Assembly: GCF_000812465.1 (NCBI RefSeq)
Contig: NZ_JWMA01000202.1
Span: 1-35,880 of the forward strand
Source of the DNA: Cupriavidus sp. IDO
GTDB lineage: Bacteria > Pseudomonadota > Gammaproteobacteria > Burkholderiales > Burkholderiaceae
DNA: 35,880 nt
Direction: 5' to 3'
Position numbers and translations under genes: made by a program. Below the pieces are notes generated by a model that was not told where the DNA came from, ran no database searches, and saw nothing but the letters and a program-made list of their open reading frames with translations. This document shows, piece by piece, positions 26,881 to 35,388 of this stretch. The stretch's first letter is position 1. Each line of letters starts with the position of its first letter.

Positions 26881-27900
26881 ATGATCACGATCCGGATCTG
26901 GGTCTATGACGGAATCCTGGCATCCGGCGTCGCGGGACCCATTGACGTCCTCAACGCCGCCAATATCCTGAGTGCACGGGAAGTCGCACACGGTCGCCAT
27001 CCTTCGCCCATGTTCACCTGGCGCGTGGAGTCACTGGACGGAGGACCGGTCAAGGCCGCATCGGGCCAGAGCATTTCCGTGGACGGGAAAATCGATCCAC
27101 GCAAGCGTGCGGACGCCATTCTGGTAACGGCCCCTTTCTTTTCCAACATGGACGAATTCGTCGGCCGCCGGAAGCAGTTGAACGCGCTGTCTTCCGCGCT
27201 ACGTCGCCAACGCGAGGCCGGCGCCGTGCTGGCCGCATACTGCACCGGCAACTATCTGCTTGCCGAGGCGGGCTTGCTGGACGGCCGGATCGCCACCACA
27301 CACTGGGCCACTGCGGCGGACTTCGCCCGACGCTATCCGCGTGTCGAACTTCGGGCCTCGGAGGTCCTGACCGCGCAAGATCGCATCATCTCGGGCGGTT
27401 CGGTAACGTCCTATCTCAATCTCGCCGTGCGGCTGGTTGAAACGTTCGCGGGCGAGAAGCTTGCCGCGATGACCGCCAAGTCGCTATTGATCGACATGAA
27501 CCGGACGTCTCAAGCTTCCTATGCGAAGCTTCTCGACGACCACGGTCATGCCGATCCGCTCGTCGCACGAGCTCAACAGCGCATGGAGGCGACACTTCAG
27601 CAGGGGTTTCGGCTGAGCGAGCTCGCCGCATGGCTCGCTGTCAGCGAACGGACGCTTAACCGGCGTTTCAAGCTGGCAGTAGGCCTCGCGCCATTGGCGT
27701 ATCTGCAGAACCTGCGCATCGAAGTCGCCAAGCAGTTGCTGGAATCAAGGCCCATTGGCCTTGAGATGGTCAGCCAACGCGTTGGCTATGGTGACCTCAG
27801 CACCTTCCGACAACTGTTCAAGCGCAAGACCGGTCTTTCGCCGAGCGAATATCAAATGCGATTTGCGCGCACGTCGATCACGGACAATACAGAAAGCTAG
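26881..27900 (+). CDS. GlxA-type AraC-family transcriptional regulator
   Basis: This 339-residue regulator has an N-terminal DJ-1/PfpI-like domain (about 1-200: IRIWVYDGILASGVAGPIDVLNAAN, GAVLAAYCTGNYLLAEAGLLDG, TTHWATAADFARRYP). A C-terminal AraC double helix-turn-helix (about 235-330) follows: RLSELAAWLAVSERTLNRRFK, then PIGLEMVSQRVGYGDLSTFRQLFKRKTGLSPSEYQ. Such proteins usually activate nearby catabolic genes, here most likely the divergent tautomerase and NTF2-like genes. ATG 26881 is chosen by homology; GAGG lies rather far upstream, so the ribosome site is weak. Confidence 0.88.
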   Translation: MITIRIWVYDGILASGVAGPIDVLNAANILSAREVAHGRHPSPMFTWRVESLDGGPVKAASGQSISVDGKIDPRKRADAILVTAPFFSNMDEFVGRRKQLNALSSALRRQREAGAVLAAYCTGNYLLAEAGLLDGRIATTHWATAADFARRYPRVELRASEVLTAQDRIISGGSVTSYLNLAVRLVETFAGEKLAAMTAKSLLIDMNRTSQASYAKLLDDHGHADPLVARAQQRMEATLQQGFRLSELAAWLAVSERTLNRRFKLAVGLAPLAYLQNLRIEVAKQLLESRPIGLEMVSQRVGYGDLSTFRQLFKRKTGLSPSEYQMRFARTSITDNTES

Positions 27901-27922
27901 CCGCACAGCTTTCCCGACTAGC

Positions 27923-28015
27923 AATCCGTTTCTGGATTTCCGCGACCCCTGGGGCAATCGCATCGAGATCGTGGGCTATGACAATATCCAGTTCACCAAG
28001 GCTCCGAACGGAGTG
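27923..28015 (+). pseudogene. Glyoxalase/VOC-family 3' remnant
   Basis: The frame reads NPFLDFRDPWGNRIEIVGY, followed directly by DNIQFTKAPNGV. This is the typical last strand and C-terminus of vicinal-oxygen-chelate (glyoxalase/dioxygenase) proteins, including the metal-ligand Glu in the RDPWGNRIE motif. Nothing upstream belongs to such a protein: the AraC-type gene ends 23 bases before it. It is therefore a leftover 3' end of about 30 codons marking a deletion junction. Confidence 0.7.
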
Positions 28016-28056
28016 TGTCGACGTGCGACGTGTCGATGGCGTGCCGGGGCGGCGTA

Positions 28057-29088
28057 TCAGGCTGTGCGCGCCGCCCGGGTCGTCAGCACGATCTTGCCGA
28101 TATGCGTGCCAGAATCCATTAGCGCATGCGCGCCGCGCGCATCGTCGAGATCGAAGGTTCGATACATCACGGGCTTCACCGCACCGCGCCGCATATGCGG
28201 AAACACTGATCGCTCGAGCTCCTCGATCAACGCCGCTTTTTCCTCGTGTGTGCGCGAGCGCAGCGTCGAGCCAATGTGCGTGAGGCGCTTCGCCAGCATC
28301 GGGACCAGGTCGAGCGACTGCGCCGGTCCCTTGATCACGCCGATCTGGACGATGCGGCCGTTCATCGCAGCCGCGGCGTAATTTCGCGCGACGTAATCGC
28401 CGGCAATGATGTCGACGACCACATCGACGCCACGCCCGGCCGTCGCGCGCATGACCGCCTCGACGAAATCCTCGTTGCGGTAATCCACTGCGACATCGGC
28501 GCCAAGGGCAATGCTCGCGTCGCGCTGCGCGTCGGAGCCGACCGTCGTGATGATCTTCGATGCGCCGAACGCCTTTGCGAGCATCGTCGCCGTGGTGCCA
28601 ATTCCGGATGCGCCGCCGTGGATCAGCACGCTTTCGCCCGCGGCGAAATTGCCGCGCTGGAACAGGTTCAGCCATACCGTCAGAAAGGTCTCGGGCATCG
28701 CGGCCGCTTCGACCATCGAGAGACCTTCCGGGATCGCAAGTGTGTTGCTCTCATGCGCAACCGCGTATTCCGCATAGCCGCCACCCGGGACCAGCGCGCA
28801 GACAGGATCGCCGACTGCGAACCGGGTCACGTCAGGCCCGACGGACACGATCTCGCCCGCGACTTCGAGCCCGGGGATGTCCGACGCGCCCGGCGGCGGA
28901 TCGTACAACCCCTTGCGCTGCATGACATCGGGACCGTTTACGCCGGCTGCGTGAATGCGGATCAGTACTTCGCCGGTATTCGGCGCGGGAACAGGCCGCT
29001 GCACGGGCGCAAGGACATCGGGGCCGCCTGGCCGCGTGATGCCGATTGCGGTCATCGCCACGGGAATGGTATGCGTTGCATGTGTCAC
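28057..29088 (-). CDS. NAD(P)H:quinone oxidoreductase (medium-chain dehydrogenase family)
   Basis: This 343-residue medium-chain dehydrogenase/reductase is of the zinc-free quinone oxidoreductase (QOR/PIG3) branch. It has an N-terminal GroES-like domain (MTAIGITRPGGPDVL, EVLIRIHAAGVNGPDVMQRKGLY, IPGLEVAGEIVSVG). The Rossmann domain carries GESVLIHGGASGIGTTATMLAK and ITTVGSDAQRD; the C-terminus has DLDDARGAHALMDSGTHIGKIVL. It probably reduces quinones with NADPH in the cytoplasm. The GTG at 29088 has AAAGGATG upstream; an in-frame ATG at 29055 is an alternative. It is divergent from a LysR gene with a perfect palindrome between, so LysR control is likely. Confidence 0.88.
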   Translation of the reverse strand: MTHATHTIPVAMTAIGITRPGGPDVLAPVQRPVPAPNTGEVLIRIHAAGVNGPDVMQRKGLYDPPPGASDIPGLEVAGEIVSVGPDVTRFAVGDPVCALVPGGGYAEYAVAHESNTLAIPEGLSMVEAAAMPETFLTVWLNLFQRGNFAAGESVLIHGGASGIGTTATMLAKAFGASKIITTVGSDAQRDASIALGADVAVDYRNEDFVEAVMRATAGRGVDVVVDIIAGDYVARNYAAAAMNGRIVQIGVIKGPAQSLDLVPMLAKRLTHIGSTLRSRTHEEKAALIEELERSVFPHMRRGAVKPVMYRTFDLDDARGAHALMDSGTHIGKIVLTTRAARTA

Positions 29089-29184
29089 GACTTCATCCTT
29101 TCAAAATGCCGGATGCACTGCGGATTCGAGCAACTTGCCAAATCGCCGCATCGGTTGGACAAAGTGTAGGGGCGCCGCCGGTGC

Positions 29185-29228
29185 TTGACACGCAGCGATT
29201 TTCCGACCGTATGATGCAAATTTGCATC
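29185..29228 (+). promoter_or_regulatory. LysR promoter with overlapping 16-base palindrome
   Basis: TTGACA (29185-29190) and TATGAT (29210-29215) look like a sigma-70 promoter with a long 19-base spacer, reading towards the LysR gene. Overlapping the -10, GATGCAAATTTGCATC (29213-29228) is a perfect palindrome. It contains T-N11-A-type symmetry as expected for LysR binding and would allow autorepression plus control of the divergent oxidoreductase. Confidence 0.6.
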
Positions 29229-29242
29229 ACGCAGGAGACGAC

Positions 29243-30109
29243 ATGAACTGGGACGACGCACGCATCTTCGTTGCGCTCTATCGGGAAAGGACCTTGCGGG
29301 CCGCCGCACGCGCGCTCGACATCGACCAGGCGACGGTAGGCCGCAGGCTTGCCGTGCTCGAGCACGCGCTCGGCGCGACGCTATTCTTGCGCACGTCGAA
29401 TGGCTACGAGCTCACGCCAGTCGGCAGGATCGCGATCCGCGCCGCCGAGGCGATGGAGCAGTCCGCGCACGATCTGGTGCGCCACACGCAAGGCATGGAC
29501 AAGCGCCTTGCCGGCGAGGTGAAGCTCTCGACGACTGACGCGCTTGCGCAGGAATACGTAGTGCCGGCGATCGAGCGCCTGCATACGAAGCACCCAGACG
29601 TATCGGTGGTGCTCGACACGACCACCCATGTGCTCAATCTCGCGAAGCGTGAAGCAGACATCGCGATCCGGACCGTCAAGCCGCGAAATCCGGATCTGCT
29701 CGCCCGCCGCCTTGCGGGCTGGGAAGTGGGGCTGTTCGCGTCGCCCGACTATATGCGGCGCCATGGCGAACCGGTGCCGGGGGAGCGATTCGCGGGGCAC
29801 GATCTCGTCGTCTACCAGCCGTATTTCGCCAAGGCGCGCGCGCCGTCGTTCGTCGGCGAACCGCTGACGGATGGCCGCATCGTCGCACGGCTAAACACGA
29901 ACCTGACGCTGCGCGCGGCGCTCAAGACCGGGCTCGGCATCAGCGAGATACCCGTGCCGATGGGCGAACGCGACGGCCTTGTGCGGATCTGGCCAGACCG
30001 ATCAAACGAAGCGTTATATGAGATATGGCTCGTCACGCATCAGGACCTGCGGCACACCGCGCGCATCCGCGTGACGATCGACGAGGTCGTCTTTGCGTTC
30101 GGCCGATAG
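29243..30109 (+). CDS. LysR-family transcriptional regulator
   Basis: This 288-residue LysR regulator has an N-terminal winged helix (MNWDDARIFVALYRERTLRAAARALDIDQATVGRRLAVLEHALG, then LFLRTSNGYELTPVG). The C-terminal effector-binding domain (about 90-288) includes EVKLSTTDALAQEYVVPAI and LAKREADIAIRT. GGAG lies 5 bases before the ATG. It is divergent from the quinone oxidoreductase gene, the usual arrangement of a LysR protein and its target. The palindrome at 29213-29228 is the probable binding site. Confidence 0.9.
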   Translation: MNWDDARIFVALYRERTLRAAARALDIDQATVGRRLAVLEHALGATLFLRTSNGYELTPVGRIAIRAAEAMEQSAHDLVRHTQGMDKRLAGEVKLSTTDALAQEYVVPAIERLHTKHPDVSVVLDTTTHVLNLAKREADIAIRTVKPRNPDLLARRLAGWEVGLFASPDYMRRHGEPVPGERFAGHDLVVYQPYFAKARAPSFVGEPLTDGRIVARLNTNLTLRAALKTGLGISEIPVPMGERDGLVRIWPDRSNEALYEIWLVTHQDLRHTARIRVTIDEVVFAFGR

Positions 30110-30704
30110 TACCGAATGCGCCGCTCGTGGCGATGGTGCTTATGGCGTTCTTCCTACTCACTACCGGGGGAAGGGCTTTTGTGATGTCTGTGACGCATGT
30201 CAAGAGTGGCAATGGCGTCGCGACGAGATATAAGGGGTGCCCGCATATGACGTCCGCCAGCCTTGGCCAACAACCGTTAGCGGCAGCGCGCGGGGCCAGG
30301 AAGAAGGATGGCCGGGATTCGTAAATATGTGAAGCTTGAGATATTTTGGGAATCCCGGCCGACCCTCCGATTGGCTGCGGCGGGCGGTCAATGCGGGGCA
30401 GTCGGTGGAGTTCTTCCGCGTCGGGTAGCACCGGCGATTACCCCCAGCGTCAACACCTTCTTGTTCAGCGCATAGGTGAAGTTCGAGAACTGTTGAAGCC
30501 GGCTCTTGAGGGCGCTTGGCCGGCGACTGTCGCAATTGGCCGACACTTCTGTGCGTTTACCGCGGTTTCCGGTCATCGGTTGCTGGCGAGGAACGGACTG
30601 TGCTCCTAAGCTCGAACAGGCTGCCCGGCAGCATGCTGCAAAGGTCAGGCATGAAGTTGTGACTGGACCACCCAAAGCAAAAAAGAGAAAGAGAGGAGAA
30701 CAGC
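30110..30704. other. Intergenic region before the porin gene
   Basis: No convincing gene lies in these 595 bases; the open frames on either strand lack protein character. It contains one strong hairpin (30310-30360) and, at the end, GAGGAG for the porin. The porin promoter must lie here but is not clear. Confidence 0.5.
30310..30360. repeat. Long two-part hairpin in the LysR-porin gap
   Basis: GGCCGGGATTC (30310-30320) pairs perfectly with GAATCCCGGCC (30350-30360). Within the loop AAATAT (30323-30328) pairs with ATATTT (30341-30346), giving an interrupted stem of 17 bp around a 12-base apex. No T-run follows. It could terminate the LysR transcript, be a dispersed palindrome or be a regulatory RNA structure. 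Confidence 0.6.
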
Positions 30705-31868
30705 ATGTCACTGAAAAGGATGGCCCTGACGACTCTGCTGGGATGGCCGCTGGCAACCGTTGCGCAGTCAAGCGTCACGCTGTACGGCGTGATCGACGCC
30801 AACGTGGAATACGTCAACCACGCGGGCGTCGTGCCGACGGCCGCCAACGGATTCAACCCGGGACCGGGCAACGATGCCTACCGACTGACTTCCGGCGGAC
30901 TTTCCGGCTCGCGCTGGGGCCTGCGCGGCAACGAGGACCTGGGCGGCGGCATCAAGGCTATCTTCGTGCTGGAAAGCGGCTTCGGCCTCGATACCGGCCT
31001 GTCGCAGCAAAGCGGCCGCCTGTTCGGCCGCCAGGCGTTCGTGGGCGTCCAGAGCGACCGCTTCGGCCAGGTCAGCCTGGGCCGGCAGTACACCTCGATG
31101 TTCGAGGCCCTGGCCAACTTCTCTCCAACCGCCTATGCCACGCAGTATGAGCCGGTCGTCATGCAGTCCGGCCCCAACTACCGCGAGGACAACACCATCA
31201 AGTACACCGGGAAGTTCGGGGGGCTGACGGCCCTCGCGCACTGGTCCTTCGGCGCCGGGGTGGCCCTGCCCGCCTCGGTAGGGTTCCCCATCCCGATTGG
31301 CGGCAATGGCGAAGTCCCGGGGCAGTTCCGACGCGACACCGCCTATGGCGGGGCACTGGCTTACACGCTCGGCCCGTTCGCCGCGACGGCCGGCTATGAC
31401 CAGTGGAATCCCACCATCGGCACCGGCACCGGCACCATCAAGAAGGCCGTGGTAGGCGCCAGCTATGCATTCGGCCCCGCCAAGATCATGGGAGGCTACC
31501 GCTGGGGCCAGAACAAGAACGCGGCCGATGTCCTGATCCAGCGCGATGACTTCTACTGGATCGGGGCCAACTACCAGGTCGCGCCGGCGCTCGCGCTCAC
31601 GCTCGAGTACAACTACGACGACCTCAAGAACCTTTTCGGCAACACGAGCGTGGCCAACCCATGGCAGATCTCCTTCGTGGCCGACTACTCGCTGTCCAAG
31701 CGCACCGATGTCTACCTGACCACGGCCTATGCCAAGAACGCCGGGTTGATGCTCGATTCGCTGGCGACCGTCTTTGCCAACAGCCTGTCGCTAGGTAACA
31801 GCTATGTCCTCGGCAACGGGCAGAGCAACATGTTCGGCGTCGCCTTAGGCGTCCGGCACAGGTTCTGA
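30705..31868 (+). CDS. Outer-membrane porin (Gram-negative porin_4 type)
   Basis: This 387-residue porin begins with a signal peptide (MSLKRMALTTLLGWPLATVAQ), so the mature protein begins near SSVTLYGVIDANVEYVN. The order of motifs is that of betaproteobacterial trimeric 16-strand porins: SGSRWGLRGNEDLGGGIKAIFVLE, GRLFGRQAFVGVQSDRFGQVSLGRQ, the periodic amphipathic strands (YALGP-like repeats) and DYSLSKRTDVYLTTAYAKN. It ends FGVALGVRHRF with the C-terminal Phe needed by the BAM machinery. The protein admits small hydrophilic solutes. GAGGAG lies 6 bases before the ATG. It appears to be a single-gene unit. Confidence 0.93.
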   Translation: MSLKRMALTTLLGWPLATVAQSSVTLYGVIDANVEYVNHAGVVPTAANGFNPGPGNDAYRLTSGGLSGSRWGLRGNEDLGGGIKAIFVLESGFGLDTGLSQQSGRLFGRQAFVGVQSDRFGQVSLGRQYTSMFEALANFSPTAYATQYEPVVMQSGPNYREDNTIKYTGKFGGLTALAHWSFGAGVALPASVGFPIPIGGNGEVPGQFRRDTAYGGALAYTLGPFAATAGYDQWNPTIGTGTGTIKKAVVGASYAFGPAKIMGGYRWGQNKNAADVLIQRDDFYWIGANYQVAPALALTLEYNYDDLKNLFGNTSVANPWQISFVADYSLSKRTDVYLTTAYAKNAGLMLDSLATVFANSLSLGNSYVLGNGQSNMFGVALGVRHRF

Positions 31869-32054
31869 GTGCGCCGGGAGACCGGCAGGTCCATGAAAGT
31901 GCCTCACGAACCGGCCATACTTCCGGCGCGTGCCGCCCGACAGACCGCGGACGGCCTCGAGGAAGGCGTCGAATTCATCGAGAAACTGGACAACCTGCGC
32001 GTTTGGCGCCGGGGGCGCTTTGGGGGTAGTCCTATTGGACCGTTGGCGTGACAT
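31845..32054 (-). pseudogene. Tyrosine recombinase 5' stub
   Basis: From ATG 32054 (AGGAG about 8 bases upstream) the frame encodes VVQFLDEFDAFLEAVRGLSGGTRRKYGRFVRHF. This is the SAM-like core-binding N-terminus of an integrase-type tyrosine recombinase. It then runs out after about 45 conserved residues into unrelated sequence and stops inside the 3' end of the porin gene. The catalytic domain is missing. The good ribosome site suggests the truncation is recent. It is not the same family as the recombinase-like gene at 19877. Confidence 0.7.
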
Positions 32055-32178
32055 ATTTCTTCTCCTGCCGGCCACCATGGCCGGTAAGAGAAGTTCAGGA
32101 CATTATGCGAAGCGCTGCCACTTGGCCGCGGACGTCGAGCAGGCGTCACGAAAGCGCAGCGGGGACCGGCAGCCGGTA

Positions 32179-33334
32179 TTACCTGCGATCCTTGAGCGGC
32201 ACGAACTTGCGGTCTTCCGGCCCGGTGTAGTTCGCGCTCGGGCGGATGATCTTGTTGTCGATGCGCTGCTCGATGATGTGCCCAGTCCACCCCGAGGTGC
32301 GTGCAATCACAAACAGCGGGGTGAACATGGCGGTCGGCACGCCCATCATGTGGTAGCTCACCGCGCTGAACCAGTCCAGGTTGGCGAACATATTCTTGAT
32401 GTCCCTCATCACCGTTTCCAGGCGCTCGGCAATGTGGAACACTTTGGTGGATCCGGCGTCATCGGATAGGCGCCGCGCCACGTCCTTGATGATTTGGTTG
32501 CGTGGGTCGCAGATGGCGTACACCGGGTGGCCGAAGCCCATCACGACTTCCTTGTTCTCAACGCGGCGCTCGATGTCGGCCTGGGCCTCGTCGGGGTTGT
32601 CGTAGCGCTTCTGGATCTCCAAAGCCACCTCGTTGGCACCACCGTGCTTCGGGCCGCGCAGCGCGCCAATGGCGCCGCAGATGGCCGAGTAGAGGTCCGA
32701 GCCCGTGCCGGCGATCACGCGTCCGGTGAAGGTCGAGGCGTTGAACTCATGCTCCGCGTACAGGATCAGCGAGGTGTGCATGGCACGCTCCCATAGCGCC
32801 GACGGCTTCTGGCCGTGCAGCAGGTGCAGGAAGTGCGCGCCAATCGAGTCGTCGTCGGTCTGCACCTCGATGCGCCTTCCGTTGTGGCTGAAGTGGTACC
32901 AGTACAGCAGCATCGAGCCGAGCGAGGCCATCAGGCGGTCGGCGATGTCGCGCGCGCCAGGCGCGTTGTGGTCGTCCTTCTCGGGCAGCACGGTGCCCAG
33001 CACCGACACGCCGGTGCGCAACACGTCCATCGGGTGGGCCGAGGCCGGCACGCATTCAAGCGCGGCCTTGACAGCGCTGGGCAGGCCGCGCAGCGCCTTG
33101 AGTTTGGCCTTGTAGCCACTCAGTTCGTGCCGGGCTCGGCAGCTTGCCGTGCACCAGCAGGTGGGCGATTTCCTCGAACTCGCAGACTTCGGCCACGTCG
33201 AGGATGTCGTATCCGCGGTAGTGCAGATCATTGCCGCTGCGGCCGACCGAGCACATCGCAGTATTGCCGGCAGACACGCCCGACAGGGCGACCGACTTCT
33301 TCGGAGGGGTGACTGGATGTTGTGGGTTGGACAT
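32179..33334 (-). pseudogene. prpC: 2-methylcitrate synthase, frameshifted near residue 65
   Basis: PrpC joins propionyl-CoA and oxaloacetate in the methylcitrate cycle. The start is MSNPQHPVTPPKKSVALSGV, then YRGYDILDVAEVCEFEEIAHLLVHGKLP. Near 33130-33142 (a C/G-rich stretch) homology moves to another frame, ARHELSGYKAKLKALRGLPSAVKAALE. That frame carries the rest, including HPMDVLRTGVSVLG, KHGGANEVALE, GFGHPVYAICDPRNQII and the end WTGHIIEQRIDNKIIRP. Apart from the shift, the gene is full length with all citrate-synthase motifs, so this is either a very young pseudogene or a one-base sequencing error. No prpB, acnD or prpF lies beside it, so it is not in the usual prp operon. Confidence 0.85.
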
Positions 33335-33410
33335 CGGGGTCTCATTAATGTATGAACTGTTCCAGGTTGGAACACGTCAATCATGCCGAAACGAATGCCG
33401 TCGTCATGCA

Positions 33411-34526
33411 CTAGTACGTGCTGGCGTATCGTTGTGCGTACCCCCAACCGATCTCGGCCAGTGGGATGGCTTTGCGGCCGGTTTCCTCGGCGTCTGCCGC
33501 CGCAGCGTTACCGCTTCTGGCGCGGTGGGCGATCCCGTTCATGATGGCCGCGAGCCGGAACAGGTTGTAGGCGAGGTAGAAGTCCCAGTGCTCGATGGCC
33601 TGTGCGCCGGTTGCGTTGCCATACCACTTGAGATAGGTCGCCTCGTCGGGAATGCCGAGCGCCTGGAGGTCGAGGCCGGATATGCCGCGCCAGAGGTCGG
33701 GAGGAATGTGCCAGCTCATGCAGTGGTAAGCGAGATCCGCAAGCGGATGGCCAAGTGTCGAAAGCTCCCAGTCCAGTACACCGAGCACTCGCGGCTCGGT
33801 GGGATGGAAGACGAGATTGTCGAGGCGGTAGTCGCCGTGCACCAGGGAGGTCGGATCGGTCTCGGGAATATGGTGCGGCAGCCAGTCGGCCAGTGCGGCC
33901 AGTGCAGGGTTGCCGTCGATGCCGGATTCCTGGCACTGGCTCGCCCAGCGCCGGATCTGTCGCGCGATATAGCCACCGGTCTTGCCATAGTCCCCGAGGC
34001 CGACCGCGCGATAGTCGACGCGGTGCAGGGCGGCGATGACACGATTCATCTCGCGATACACCTCGGCGCGCTGTGTGGGCGACAGGCCGGGCAGGGACTG
34101 GTCGAACATCACGCGTCCCTGCAGGAACTCCATGATGTAGAAGGGGCTGCCGATGACCGATGGGTCTTCGACGTAGAGGAACATGCGCGGTACCGGCACC
34201 TCGCTGTCTTGCAGGGCCTGCATGACACGATACTCGCGGTCGATGGCATGGGCCGACGACAACAGCTTGCCTGGCGGCTTGGTGCGCAGGACGTACTGCC
34301 GGGCGCCGGACGTGATCCTGTAGGTCGGGTTGGACTGGCCGCCTGCCAGGCGCTCGACTGCCATCGACGGCGTGTCGATCAAGCCCCGCTGGTGCAGCAG
34401 GGATGCCAGGGCGGCACTGTCGAATGGTGCAGTGTCCGCTGCATTCTGGCTGGAGGGGGCGTCCATGGATGGCATGATCGTGGGCGTTTGATTTGCGGTG
34501 TAGGGTGGGACTGCGGCCGGCATCAC
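33411..34526 (-). CDS. Aminoglycoside-phosphotransferase-fold protein (ACAD10/11-like)
   Basis: This 371-residue kinase-like protein has a nucleotide-binding lobe (MAVERLAGGQSNPTYRITSGARQYVLRTKPPG) and a catalytic loop (LVHGDYRLDNLVFHP). Its metal-binding motif is LGVLDWELSTLGHPLADLAY. The set matches the family whose animal members ACAD10/ACAD11 carry this domain fused to an acyl-CoA dehydrogenase; bacterial versions usually lie among fatty-acid degradation genes. It probably phosphorylates 4-hydroxyacyl-CoA-like intermediates, an inference from ACAD11 work. The start is uncertain: GTG 34526 or ATGs at 34523, 34475 or 34466, none with a strong ribosome site. It follows the dehydrogenase gene by 32 bases and is probably co-transcribed with it. 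Confidence 0.88.
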   Translation of the reverse strand: MMPAAVPPYTANQTPTIMPSMDAPSSQNAADTAPFDSAALASLLHQRGLIDTPSMAVERLAGGQSNPTYRITSGARQYVLRTKPPGKLLSSAHAIDREYRVMQALQDSEVPVPRMFLYVEDPSVIGSPFYIMEFLQGRVMFDQSLPGLSPTQRAEVYREMNRVIAALHRVDYRAVGLGDYGKTGGYIARQIRRWASQCQESGIDGNPALAALADWLPHHIPETDPTSLVHGDYRLDNLVFHPTEPRVLGVLDWELSTLGHPLADLAYHCMSWHIPPDLWRGISGLDLQALGIPDEATYLKWYGNATGAQAIEHWDFYLAYNLFRLAAIMNGIAHRARSGNAAAADAEETGRKAIPLAEIGWGYAQRYASTY

Positions 34527-34558
34527 CCGGGCAGCCTGCGAAAGCGCCGTCGGGCGTG

Positions 34559-35347
34559 CTATAGCGTGCTGACGGTATGGCCGCCGTCAACCGGCGGCAC
34601 TGCACCGGTCATGTAGTCCGAGGCGCTGGAGGCAAGCAGCAGCAGGGCGCCGTCGAGCTGGGAGGCCTGGCCGAGCCGGCGTTGCGGGATCCGCCTGACA
34701 AGCGCCTGGCCGCTCTCCGTCTCGAAGAAGCTCCGGTTGATGTCGGTCTCGAAGTAACCGGGCGCGAGCGCGTTGACGCGAATGCCGTGGCGCGCCCACT
34801 CCAGCGCCAGGGAGCGCGTCAGGTGGATCAGCCCGGCCTTGGCAGCGGTATAGGCGGGCACCTGCTGGGCGACTCGCAGTCCGAGGATGGAGGCGATGTT
34901 CACGATACTGCCGCCCGTGCCCGCGTCACGCATCATCCTCGCGGCGCACTGCGCCACCCGCCAGGCGCCGTTGAGGTTGGTGTCGATGACTGTCTGCCAC
35001 GCGTCTTCGGTCACTTCCAGTGCCGGGGCCGTAGACGCGACGCCGGCGCTGTTGATGACGATCCCGACGGGGCCCAGATCGCGTCGCGCGGCATCGAAGG
35101 CGGCCTGCACCGAGTCGGGGTTTCTCACGTCCAGCGCGACGACGCAGCCGGCGGTGCCCTGTTCGCGCAGTTCCGCCAGCAAGGCTTCGCCCTCGGCGAC
35201 GCGCCTGCCGGCCAGCGCCACCCGGCAGCCGGCGCTTGCCAGCGTCCGCGCGAAATGCCGGCCAAGGCCGCCGAAGGCGCCGGTCACCAGGGCGACCTTG
35301 CCTTCGAGGTCGGCAAACGGATGGGGCAGGGATGGGGGTCGATGCAT
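34559..35347 (-). CDS. Short-chain dehydrogenase/reductase
   Basis: This 262-residue classical SDR has the dinucleotide motif VALVTGAFGGLGRHFARTLA, NSAGV and the active-site YTAAKAG with a Ser in NIASILGLR. It ends YMTGAVPPVDGGHTVSTL, as usual for the class. It interconverts a hydroxyl and a keto group with NAD(P)H; the neighbour with a phosphotransferase fold suggests an acyl-CoA-type substrate, which is an inference. GGGAG lies 5 bases before the ATG. It starts 41 bases downstream of the pntB gene on the same strand. Confidence 0.92.
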   Translation of the reverse strand: MHRPPSLPHPFADLEGKVALVTGAFGGLGRHFARTLASAGCRVALAGRRVAEGEALLAELREQGTAGCVVALDVRNPDSVQAAFDAARRDLGPVGIVINSAGVASTAPALEVTEDAWQTVIDTNLNGAWRVAQCAARMMRDAGTGGSIVNIASILGLRVAQQVPAYTAAKAGLIHLTRSLALEWARHGIRVNALAPGYFETDINRSFFETESGQALVRRIPQRRLGQASQLDGALLLLASSASDYMTGAVPPVDGGHTVSTL

Positions 35348-35388
35348 ATTGTCTCCCGGAGGGTTTCGCTTGGATGGGGGTGTTGGTG

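Noticed and set aside
30388..30771. Minus-strand 127-codon frame before the porin, with a segment FTYALNKKVLTLG that recalls porin strands
   Set aside because: The resemblance is short, the remaining frame has no porin features, and there is no signal peptide or start signal in place.
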